A stretch of DNA of 58,355 nucleotides from Pseudomonadota bacterium (lineage in GTDB: Bacteria > Chloroflexota > UBA5177). The DNA lies in the NCBI GenBank assembly GCA_021324655.1, contig JAJPIP010000031.1, forward strand, positions 1-58,355. Reading direction: 5' to 3'. How positions within the stretch are numbered: position 1 is the first letter of the stretch; every line of letters starts with the position of its first letter. Below, piece after piece: positions 24,603-31,136 of the stretch. A program made the translations under genes and the position numbers. A model generated the notes under the pieces. That model was not told the DNA's origin. It searched no databases and was given only the letters and a program-made list of their open reading frames with translations.

Positions 24603-25819
24603 CGGCTACCCCTGTCGCGCCGTCTTCTGCCCGCGGCATCGCCGTCCCCTCAACCACATCGTCCCCGTGGCCGGTCCGCGACATGGCCGGCACCGCGCTC
24701 GCGCTGATCGTGGGCTTTACCGCCTGTTTCGTCGCTCTATCCATGAACGGAGGGCTGCGGCTCGAAGGCTGGGATGTCTTCTACGACTACGTCGCCGGTC
24801 AGATGGTCCTGGCGGGGCACGGGGCGCAGCTCTACGCGCCCGGCGTCTACCACCACTTCATGGTGGTCCACGATCACGTCAACGCCTCCGGGGAGGAAGT
24901 CTACCCGCCGATCGTGGCGCTGTGCGCGGCTCTGCCGGCGCTGCTGCCGTATCACGCCGCCTACTTCGTCTTCCTGGGCTACGACTGCATCTTGCTCGCC
25001 GTGGCGTTGTCCCTGCTGTTGCAGTACGCATCGGTAACTGGACGCGCGCTCTTCTGGATGCGCCTGGCGGCGGTGATCTCGGCGCCCGTCATGGTCGCGC
25101 TGGTGCAGGGCCAGTTGTCCATCACACTCCTCACCGCCGTTGTCCTGGGCATGGTCTGTCTACTCCGCGGGCAAGATCTTCGCGCCGGCCTGGCATTGGG
25201 GATTCTGTTCATCGCGCCTGAGTACGTCGTGCCGTTCGGGCTGCTCCTGCTGCTTCAACGCCGATGGCGTGCGCTGGGAGGCATGGCTGCGATTGCCGCT
25301 TTTGTGCTCCTTATCCCCTCCCTCGCGCTCAGGCCCGGTATCTACGGTTCCTACGCACGCGCCTTACAAGCCGCCACGCACTACAGCGCGGCGGTTGGCG
25401 GCTTCAATCCCATCGTCAACTGGAGCATTGCCGGCGTCGTGCAGTCTTTCTGGCCCTCTCACAGCATCAATCTCGCCGACGTCGCCCTCACGCTGGCCGT
25501 CCTCGCCGCGTTCGTCATCTGGCTACGCCGGCCGCGGCCCCTGGACATCGCCATGGGCCTGGCGGTCATCGTCGCTCTCCTCACCAGCCAGCACGCTCTG
25601 ATCCACAGCCTGTCGCTGGCGCTCGTGCCGGCCGCCGTCATCTGGCGCCGGCGACGTCTCATTCCCGGTGCTCGCGCGGAGCTCGTGACGGCCTATCTCG
25701 CGATGACGCCCGGATTCCTGCTCTCCCTCATGGCACCGTTGCACCTGCCGACGGTCGGGCTGCTCGCGCTCGGCACCGGTGTCTACACGGCGGGCGAAAG
25801 GCACAGCAATGACGACTGA
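24599..25819 (+). CDS. GT87-like (DUF2029) membrane glycosyltransferase
   Basis: This 406-residue polytopic protein has EGWDVFYDYVAGQMVLAGHG in the first loop, YPPIVALCAALPALLPYHAA after it, and ALVQGQLSITLLTAVVLGMV, all at GT87 positions. It is more divergent than the copies at 7282 and 21788; the usual LKP motif reads ILFIAPEYVVPFGLLLLL. It overlaps the previous gene by four bases and the next by 11. These are the same spacing habits as the 21788/23073 pair. Confidence 0.75.
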   Translation: MTATPVAPSSARGIAVPSTTSSPWPVRDMAGTALALIVGFTACFVALSMNGGLRLEGWDVFYDYVAGQMVLAGHGAQLYAPGVYHHFMVVHDHVNASGEEVYPPIVALCAALPALLPYHAAYFVFLGYDCILLAVALSLLLQYASVTGRALFWMRLAAVISAPVMVALVQGQLSITLLTAVVLGMVCLLRGQDLRAGLALGILFIAPEYVVPFGLLLLLQRRWRALGGMAAIAAFVLLIPSLALRPGIYGSYARALQAATHYSAAVGGFNPIVNWSIAGVVQSFWPSHSINLADVALTLAVLAAFVIWLRRPRPLDIAMGLAVIVALLTSQHALIHSLSLALVPAAVIWRRRRLIPGARAELVTAYLAMTPGFLLSLMAPLHLPTVGLLALGTGVYTAGERHSNDD

Positions 25820-27359
25820 TACTGCAGAGACGGCTCGGCCACCGCGCGCGCCGTTCCCTGATCTCTACCAGGTCGGCGCCATGGCGGTGCTCGGCGCGAT
25901 CTTCCTGGTCGCGCTGGCGCCCAAGATCGACACCGACCTCTGGTGGCACTTGCTGGACGGCCGGTACATCGCCGTCCACCACGCGATCCTGCGCCACGAT
26001 ATCTACTCGGCCACCTTCTACGGACATTCCTGGGTCGACCATGAGTGGCTGAGCGAGCTGCTCCTGTACGGGCTCTACAGCCTGGCCGGCCTCTGGGGGA
26101 CGATCGTCGGCTTTGCCGTCGTCATCGCCGCCACCTACGCCCTCGTGTACAAGCAGATGCTGGAGAGGGGTATCCGTCCGCTGCTGGGCCTTGCCGTTCT
26201 CACCCTCGCCTTCGTGGCCTCCAGCATCACCTGGGGCGCGCGGCCGCAGATGCTGACACTGCTCTTTCTGGCGGCGTACAGCTACCTCCTCTGGCGCTAC
26301 CAGCGGAACCCCAATCCCCGTCTTCTGCTGTGGTTCCCGGGACTCATGCTGCTCTGGGCGAATCTCGACGGCGGGTGGGTCCTCGGGCTGGTGCTGCTGG
26401 CGCCGGCCCTGGCCGGCGAGTGGCTCAATCGTGTGACGCGGGCTCCGGAGGCCCTCTCCGCCGTCCAGCTCCGCTGGCTGGGCCTCGCGTTGATTGCCAC
26501 GATCGTGGCGACGCTGGTCAATCCCGACGGGCTCGGTGAGGTCCTTTATCCCCTCGTGTGGGTCTTCCCCAACGCGTACGCAAACGTTTTAAACGAATGG
26601 GTCTCGCCGGACTTCCACCAGCTGCAGTTCATGGTCTTTGAGGGCATGCTGCTCTTGCTGCTGGGTGGTCTGATGATCGGCCGCCGGCGTCCCAATTGGG
26701 ACCAGCTGCTGATCGTCATCGCCTTCACCTATCTGGCGCTCGCCGAGAGCCGCAACGTGGCGGTCTGGACAGTGGTCGTGACGCCGCTTCTCGCGGTGTT
26801 CCTGCAACAGGCCGGGACCACTCTCCGGCAAATGCTGCCGGAGCGCCGCTACGGGCGCCGTGAAGTGGCGGGACGTTGGGCACGCGCCATCAACCTCATC
26901 CTGCTCGTCATGGTCCTCATCGTCTACCTGGCCGAGGGTGTTCACTATGTCAACGGCAAAGCCCTGGCATCGGCCCAGCGCAACAACTTCCCGGAGGGCG
27001 CGGCCCAGTATCTCGCCACGCACCGGCTTCCGTCCCGCGTCTTCAATGCCTATGCCTGGGGCGGCTATCTCCTCTGGAAGGATTCGCCGCATTACCGCGA
27101 CTTCATCGACGGCCGCGCCAATACCCTCTTCGACACGCGCATCCTCAACGCCTACCTGACGGTCTCCAGCGCCGCCCCCGGCTGGCAGGACGCCGTGCGG
27201 CAGTACAACGTCCAGGTGATCATGATGGAGACCGGCTCGGCGATCGACAGCGTCCTCGCCCTGAATCACCAGTGGCGCGAAGCCTACCACGACAACGTAA
27301 CGACGATCTACGTGAGACAGCCCGGCCCAGGCACAGCCGCCCGCGGCGCCTCCCGCTAA
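25809..27359 (+). CDS. Polytopic membrane protein of the DTDxWWHL type, copy 2
   Basis: This 516-residue paralogue of the gene at 23073 has APKIDTDLWWHLLDGRYIAV, VDHEWLSELLLYGLYSLAGL and NAYAWGGYLLWKDSPHYRDF at corresponding positions. The ATG at 25809 is chosen because it overlaps the previous gene by 11 bases, as in copy 1, and the conserved sequence starts soon after. It is the last gene of the five-gene run and is followed by a palindrome and a repeat region. Function is presumably envelope glycan synthesis; no enzyme activity can be assigned. Confidence 0.68.
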   Translation: MTTDTAETARPPRAPFPDLYQVGAMAVLGAIFLVALAPKIDTDLWWHLLDGRYIAVHHAILRHDIYSATFYGHSWVDHEWLSELLLYGLYSLAGLWGTIVGFAVVIAATYALVYKQMLERGIRPLLGLAVLTLAFVASSITWGARPQMLTLLFLAAYSYLLWRYQRNPNPRLLLWFPGLMLLWANLDGGWVLGLVLLAPALAGEWLNRVTRAPEALSAVQLRWLGLALIATIVATLVNPDGLGEVLYPLVWVFPNAYANVLNEWVSPDFHQLQFMVFEGMLLLLLGGLMIGRRRPNWDQLLIVIAFTYLALAESRNVAVWTVVVTPLLAVFLQQAGTTLRQMLPERRYGRREVAGRWARAINLILLVMVLIVYLAEGVHYVNGKALASAQRNNFPEGAAQYLATHRLPSRVFNAYAWGGYLLWKDSPHYRDFIDGRANTLFDTRILNAYLTVSSAAPGWQDAVRQYNVQVIMMETGSAIDSVLALNHQWREAYHDNVTTIYVRQPGPGTAARGASR

Positions 27360-27360
27360 G

Positions 27361-27380
27361 CCGATTCCGCGCGGAATCGG
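27361..27380. repeat. 20-base perfect palindrome after gene run
   Basis: CCGATTCCGC followed by its exact reverse complement GCGGAATCGG starts two bases after the stop of the last membrane gene. A related 16-base palindrome (GATCCCGCGCGGGATC) lies at 27535-27550. They could form cruciforms or act as weak terminators; no T tract follows. Confidence 0.5.
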
Positions 27381-27385
27381 AGCAG

Positions 27386-27511
27386 ATGGGATCGCCGGCG
27401 CAAGTGGGATCGCCGATGCAGGTAGGATCGCCGGCGCAGGTGGGATCGCGTGCGCAGGTAGGATCGCCTGCGCAGGTAGGATCGCTGGCGCAGGTGGGAT
27501 CGACGCCGCGC
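27386..27511. repeat. 18-bp tandem repeat, seven units
   Basis: Seven consecutive units have the consensus GTGGGATCGCCGGCGCAG. Variants occur mostly at bases 3, 11-13 and 18; the first and last units are most degenerate. The 18-bp period keeps reading frames open on both strands, giving artefact proteins (GSPAQV or RRRSYL repeats). No start site or ribosome-binding site supports translation. It lies in a gene-free stretch (27360-27985). Confidence 0.85.
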
Positions 27512-27616
27512 GCTCAGGCGGTCCCTGAAGCGATCCCGCGCGGGATCGACCCAGGTCCTGTACCCATCCTCCTGCCCGTGGTGCCGGGCGGCGCATCCCC
27601 ACGCCGACCGCAACCA

Positions 27617-27912
27617 TGTAGGCGCAGGGCTTGTCCCTGCCCGCGACAGATCCCGAACGGTGGTGAACACACGGTCCGCAGATGCATCCTCGTGGGCGTG
27701 GCAGGGGAAATACAGGCAGGAACCGCTACACGCAGGGACAAGCCCTGCGCCTACAGATGAATCGTGCGGGGCGATCCCGTGAATCGTGCAGGGACAAGCC
27801 CTGCGCCTACAAACCAACCGTGCAGGGACACGGCCGGCACCTACCGATGAATCGTCCAGGACAAGCCCGGCGCGTACCGATGAACCCTGCAGGGACAAGC
27901 CTTGCACGTACA
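27617..27912. repeat. REP array, left of RAYT gene
   Basis: The unit has arms GCAGGG and CCCTGC around a five-base loop. On one strand GTAGGC precedes the hairpin, as the GTAG tetranucleotide precedes classical REP hairpins. A minus-oriented copy is at 27617-27640. Plus-oriented full copies are at 27732-27755 and 27788-27811, and a slightly changed copy is at 27889-27912. Degenerate copies are at about 27822-27844 and 27855-27876. Spacers are short and similar (GATGAATCGT type). The last part repeats the right-hand array in the same order of variants. Confidence 0.85.
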
Positions 27913-27985
27913 GATGGCCGGGGGTGCTCTGTGGGAAACGGTACCCACGGTTCCCATGTGCCCGATCCAGCAGGGTTCCCCGCGT

Positions 27986-28486
27986 TTACGGCGGACGTTC
28001 GGGATCGTCGTCCCACCGGGCCGCGTTGCCAAGGATGTACGTGCGGATCTGCTCGAGAGAGGAGTCGCCCCGAATGACGTGCTCGTAGTAATTGATCTGC
28101 CAGAGACGCCGGTCGAAAGGCGGCCAGTCGGAGGTGCGGACGCCGTCCATATAGAAGCGGGTAGTCAGCGATTTGAACGTTCCCACGATGCGGCCCAGGT
28201 CCTGGCCCTCTTGTTCTTCGAGGATCAGGAGGATGCCGTGAACGTGATTCGGCATGACGATGAACGCGTCCAGGGCGATGCAGGGAAAGCGCTCTGTCAG
28301 GCTCTGCCACACCGCCAGAGCCATCTCTCCCGCGCGGTTGAGGTGCATCTCACCATCCATCACCTCGCCAAACAGAGGACGGCGGTGCTGCGTGCAAATG
28401 GTGACGAAGTAGCCGCCGGGCTGCCCATAGTCATAGGTGCGAAGCCGCAGATTGCGGCTGCCGCGCGGGAGCGACGTGTCCGGCAC
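27986..28486 (-). CDS. REP-associated tyrosine transposase (RAYT, Y1 family)
   Basis: This is a Y1 single-strand nuclease/transposase of 166 residues. TYDYGQPGGYFVTICTQHRR is the N-terminal strand typical of RAYTs, FIVMPNHVHGILLI carries the HxH metal site, and WQINYYEHVIRG supplies the catalytic Tyr. RAYTs cut and join REP DNA and are usually single-copy and immobile as a unit. The frame extends to 28618, but that part runs through a REP unit, so I start at the GTG at 28486; ATG 28591 is an alternative. REP arrays flank it on both sides, which supports the assignment. Confidence 0.88.
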   Translation of the reverse strand: MPDTSLPRGSRNLRLRTYDYGQPGGYFVTICTQHRRPLFGEVMDGEMHLNRAGEMALAVWQSLTERFPCIALDAFIVMPNHVHGILLILEEQEGQDLGRIVGTFKSLTTRFYMDGVRTSDWPPFDRRLWQINYYEHVIRGDSSLEQIRTYILGNAARWDDDPERPP

Positions 28487-28592
28487 GGGATGACGGTACC
28501 AGGCAGACCCGGGCGTCCGCAAAGCCGAATGCCTTGACACCACGTATCTGCCCGGTGCGTCGACGCGGGGCTTACCCCTGGACGGTTCCATC

Positions 28593-28913
28593 TGTAGGCG
28601 CAGGGCTTGTCCCTGCACGTCTCCGCACCCTCGGCGCTGCTACATCCAGGTCATGTAGGCGCAGGGCTTGTCCCTGTCCGTGGTCTTGTCGGCAGGTCCG
28701 CGACCGGGTGGCCGTGTGCCGGCAGAGGGATCTGGCGTGCGGCGGACCGCGGCTGTACCGTCACGCGCAGGGACAAGCCCTGCGCCTACAGATCAACCGT
28801 GCGGGGCAATCCCGTGAATCGTGCAGGGACAAGCCCTGCGCCTACCGGTGAATCGTACAGGGCAAGCCCGGCGCGTACCGATCAACCGGGCAGGGACAAG
28901 CCCTGCGCCTACG
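28593..28913. repeat. REP array, right of RAYT gene
   Basis: Minus-oriented copies are at 28593-28616 and 28654-28677. Plus-oriented copies are at 28767-28790, 28823-28846 and 28890-28913, with a degenerate one at about 28855-28877. The plus-oriented block from 28767 has the same order of unit variants and spacers as 27732-27912, including the GCGGGGC(G/A)ATCCCGTGAATCG spacer. Part of the array was therefore duplicated. The remaining sequence to 29000 shows no gene. Confidence 0.85.
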
Positions 28914-28999
28914 GTCATACGCTTTGGGCACCCATACTCCGTCCTACTCATGTCCATAAAGTTGTGCCGCAGTATGCCGGATCAGGCGGTCTTGAGGCG

Positions 29000-29064
29000 T
29001 ACTCCTATAAGTCGGAGTAGGGGCCGAAAGAAGAATTGTCGGTGCCCTGTCAAGGCCTTATGCT
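29000..29064 (+). promoter_or_regulatory. Flp pilin promoter with upstream inverted repeat
   Basis: TTGTCG (29036-29041) and TATGCT (29059-29064) are 17 bases apart, about 57 bases before the first Flp pilin start. Upstream, TACTCC (29000-29005) and GGAGTA (29014-29019) form a perfect inverted repeat with an 8-base spacer, ending 16 bases before the -35. That is a typical activator position. The same TACTCC element is clustered at 20052-20095. Confidence 0.45.
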
Positions 29065-29120
29065 GCGTCACGTACAGTTAGTACCCCCAGACGGGGCGAG
29101 AAAAAGCAGGAGGACTAGAC

Positions 29121-29324
29121 GTGATCGAGTTCGCAGTAGCGCAGCAGATGCGGCTGCGGGAGATGCTGGCCTCTCTTCTCAACCGGGAAGAGGGACAGGA
29201 CATGATCGAGTACGCGCTGCTGGCAGCGCTCATCTCGATCGTGGCTATTGCCATCATCATCCTGATTGGCCCGTACCTGAAGGACATCTTCCAGGACGTG
29301 GTCAACGGCCTCGCCAGCGCATAG
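29121..29324 (+). CDS. flp: Flp/Fap-type pilin, copy 1
   Basis: This 67-residue prepilin starts with GTG behind an AGGAGG site. The leader ends NREEG, followed by QDMIEYALLAALISIVAIAI, the class IVb pilin segment with Glu at position 5 after the predicted cut. Cleavage after Gly by a prepilin peptidase would give a mature pilin of about 44 residues. It would assemble into the Tad/Flp fibre used for adhesion. It is nearly identical in its mature part to the next gene, and a GC hairpin separates the two. Confidence 0.92.
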   Translation: MIEFAVAQQMRLREMLASLLNREEGQDMIEYALLAALISIVAIAIIILIGPYLKDIFQDVVNGLASA

Positions 29325-29339
29325 CGCAGACTCCAGAGC

Positions 29340-29365
29340 GGGGGGCCCGGATACCCGGGCCCCCC
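29340..29365 (+). terminator. GC hairpin between the two pilin genes
   Basis: GGGGGGCCCGG and CCGGGCCCCCC form an 11-bp stem with a four-base loop, 15 bases after the first pilin stop. No T tract follows. It may attenuate transcription or protect the 3' end of the first pilin mRNA. Confidence 0.5.
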
Positions 29366-29442
29366 TACTCGTATACGACGATAACGACTCGCGCGGCGCG
29401 ACCCAATCGCGTCGGTGATGCGAGGGAAGAGAGAAGAAGCAG

Positions 29443-29640
29443 ATGAATGTGACGTGGCTGCACAGCCTGGTGGACATCGCCGCCGGGTATCTGCGGAAGC
29501 AGGAAGAGGGGCAGGACATGATCGAGTACGCGCTGCTCGCGGCTCTGATCTCGATCGTGGCCATCGCCATCATCATCCTGATTGGTCCGTATCTCCAGGA
29601 CGTGTTCCAGGACGTGGTCAACGGTCTCAATTCCGCGTAG
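29443..29640 (+). CDS. flp: Flp/Fap-type pilin, copy 2
   Basis: This 65-residue prepilin has leader MNVTWLHSLVDIAAGYLRKQ, a cut site after KQEEG or nearby, and the same QDMIEYALLAALISIVAIAI segment as copy 1. The mature parts differ at only a few C-terminal positions (YLQDVFQ against YLKDIFQ; LNSA against LASA), while the leaders differ strongly. It arose by duplication. The two may be major and minor pilins or differ in expression. Confidence 0.92.
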   Translation: MNVTWLHSLVDIAAGYLRKQEEGQDMIEYALLAALISIVAIAIIILIGPYLQDVFQDVVNGLNSA

Positions 29641-29659
29641 GGCGCCTTCGGGCGTCCTA
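29638..29659 (+). terminator. Hairpin after second pilin gene
   Basis: TAGGGCGCC-TTCG-GGCGTCCTA forms a 9-bp stem with one G-T wobble and a stable TTCG-type loop, beginning at the stop codon of the second pilin. No T tract follows, so it may be a processing or attenuation element rather than a full terminator. Confidence 0.45.
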
Positions 29660-29697
29660 CCGGACTTCGGGCCCATCCAAATCGGGACTCCGAACCG

Positions 29698-29726
29698 TTG
29701 ACAGGAGCCGGGAACGCCCCTTAAAG
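29698..29726 (+). promoter_or_regulatory. Putative promoter of tadE-tadG genes
   Basis: A perfect -35, TTGACA (29698-29703), is followed at 17 bases by TTAAAG (29721-29726) or at 18 by TAAAGT. The site sits in the 139-base gap after the pilin hairpin, about 55 bases before the TadE-like gene. Confidence 0.5.
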
Positions 29727-29779
29727 TGGGCGCATCCTAGACTCCCTCATCGCCCCGCCGTCAAGGGACGCGGCGCCGG

Positions 29780-30469
29780 GTGATTCGAGACGGGAAGAAA
29801 GCGATCTACACGGTGCTCATGATTCGAAGGCTCGCCGCGGCGAGCCGGGACGAAGGTGCGCAGGGACTCATCGAGTTCGCGATCCTGTCGGCCTTCCTCT
29901 CCTTCCTGGCTCTGGGAATCATCGACTTCTCGCGGTTCATGTACTACCAGACGGCGGTACAGGACGCGGCGCGTGTCGGCGCCGAAGTGGCGATTTATCA
30001 CTGTCCGTCGGCCGGCAACTGCGACCAGAATACGACGCCGCTCACCGACGACATCGTGATCCAGGCCGTCATGTGCGACGCCAACCAGAACCCCTACACC
30101 GGAGCTCTCAGCTTCGATTTGAACCCCGGCATCACGAGCGTGACCTCGTCCGTTTGCCAGACACCCTGTGACGACGTGACGGTCAATTGCACCGTCAGCG
30201 CGAATCAGGAATGCGGCAATAACAGCGGGACGGATATATGCGTGGTACGGCACACCGCGACGTCGGCGGGTACCAGCACCGACGGCTGTACATCGGCGTA
30301 TTCGACGGGGGCATCTCCTGCCGAGCACCAATGCGTGGAGGTCGACGTCGGCTGGGACTTCAAGCCGCTCACTCCGCTGATCAGCCAGTTCTTCCATACG
30401 CAGGCATGCTGGTCCGGCGACAACAACAGCCACAACCTGTGCGCCAGTGCGATCGGGAAGGTGTACTAG
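29780..30469 (+). CDS. tadE: TadE-like pseudopilin protein, Cys-rich
   Basis: This 229-residue protein has DEGAQGLIEFAILSAFLSFL, the TadE N-terminal pattern: Gly-x-x-hydrophobic-Glu-Phe before one long membrane helix. The remainder (about 170 residues) lies outside the cell. It contains about 13 cysteines, for example YHCPSAGNC and VCQTPCDDVTVNC, suggesting several disulfides. Processing by the prepilin peptidase after Gly is expected. The GTG at 29780 and the ATG at 29819 are both possible starts; neither has a strong ribosome-binding site. It abuts the next TadE-like gene. Confidence 0.82.
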   Translation: MIRDGKKAIYTVLMIRRLAAASRDEGAQGLIEFAILSAFLSFLALGIIDFSRFMYYQTAVQDAARVGAEVAIYHCPSAGNCDQNTTPLTDDIVIQAVMCDANQNPYTGALSFDLNPGITSVTSSVCQTPCDDVTVNCTVSANQECGNNSGTDICVVRHTATSAGTSTDGCTSAYSTGASPAEHQCVEVDVGWDFKPLTPLISQFFHTQACWSGDNNSHNLCASAIGKVY

Positions 30470-31135
30470 ATGCGCCGGCGAGACGGCGAGAGCGGACAGA
30501 CGCTCGTCGAATTCGGGATTATCTGCTCGGCGCTGTTTCTGTTCGTCTTCATCATCATCGATTGCGGCCGCATGTTCTTCCAGTTCACGGCCGTCTCGGC
30601 CGCGGCGCGCTACGGCGCCAGGTGGGGCAGTGTGGTCGGCGGGTCGTGCCTCGACGTGCCCATATCCACCAGCAGCCTGGGCAACGACTGGTGCAACAAC
30701 TGGGGGAACAGCTATGTGGGCGGAACCGATAGCTTCTGGAATGTCTATGGAAACTACCCTCTCCAGGGCGCCTCTGCCTGCCCGACCGGCTATGACTCCT
30801 CATTCACCGGCTATTACACGGTGTCAGGCAATGTCAGCAGCACCACCACGACGATTCTCGGCGCGGTTGCCGAGCGCTTCGACACAAGCAATACCTCCGG
30901 ATCGCAGGGATCGAGCAGCCCGCTTCTTGTCGGCGGCCTGACGCCCGGTTTCGACCTCAGCCACACGTATGTGTGCATTCAGCTGAACGGCGCCACCGAT
31001 AGCGATGGAACCTGGACCGTGAAAGCGGGAGATAGCGTCGCCGTCTTTGTCTATGCCCCGGCCCAGGCGACCGATTCCCTTGATCCGGTCGCCCATGTCA
31101 ATCTCGTGGCCTCATCCCAATATCAGGTGGAGTAA
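30470..31135 (+). CDS. Second TadE/TadF-like pseudopilin protein
   Basis: This 221-residue protein begins MRRRDGESGQTLVEFGIICS, the class IVb-like leader and helix of TadE/TadF proteins, followed by AAARYGARWGSVVGGSC. It begins at the base after the stop of the first TadE-like gene. The external part is rich in Ser, Thr, Gly and aromatic residues and has several Cys. TadE and TadF are minor pilins required for Tad fibre assembly. The domain TadF is not clearly distinguishable from TadE here. Confidence 0.8.
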   Translation: MRRRDGESGQTLVEFGIICSALFLFVFIIIDCGRMFFQFTAVSAAARYGARWGSVVGGSCLDVPISTSSLGNDWCNNWGNSYVGGTDSFWNVYGNYPLQGASACPTGYDSSFTGYYTVSGNVSSTTTTILGAVAERFDTSNTSGSQGSSSPLLVGGLTPGFDLSHTYVCIQLNGATDSDGTWTVKAGDSVAVFVYAPAQATDSLDPVAHVNLVASSQYQVE

Positions 31136-31136
31136 C

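Noticed and set aside
27356-27907. Coding sequence from the 18-bp repeat (RRRSYL or GSPAQV repeats)
   Set aside because: Open frames arise because the 18-bp period is a multiple of three; no start signal or conserved flanking protein sequence exists.
27617-28913. CRISPR array
   Set aside because: Units are in both orientations, spacers are short, similar and irregular, units are imperfect, and no cas gene is present; a RAYT gene lies in the middle.
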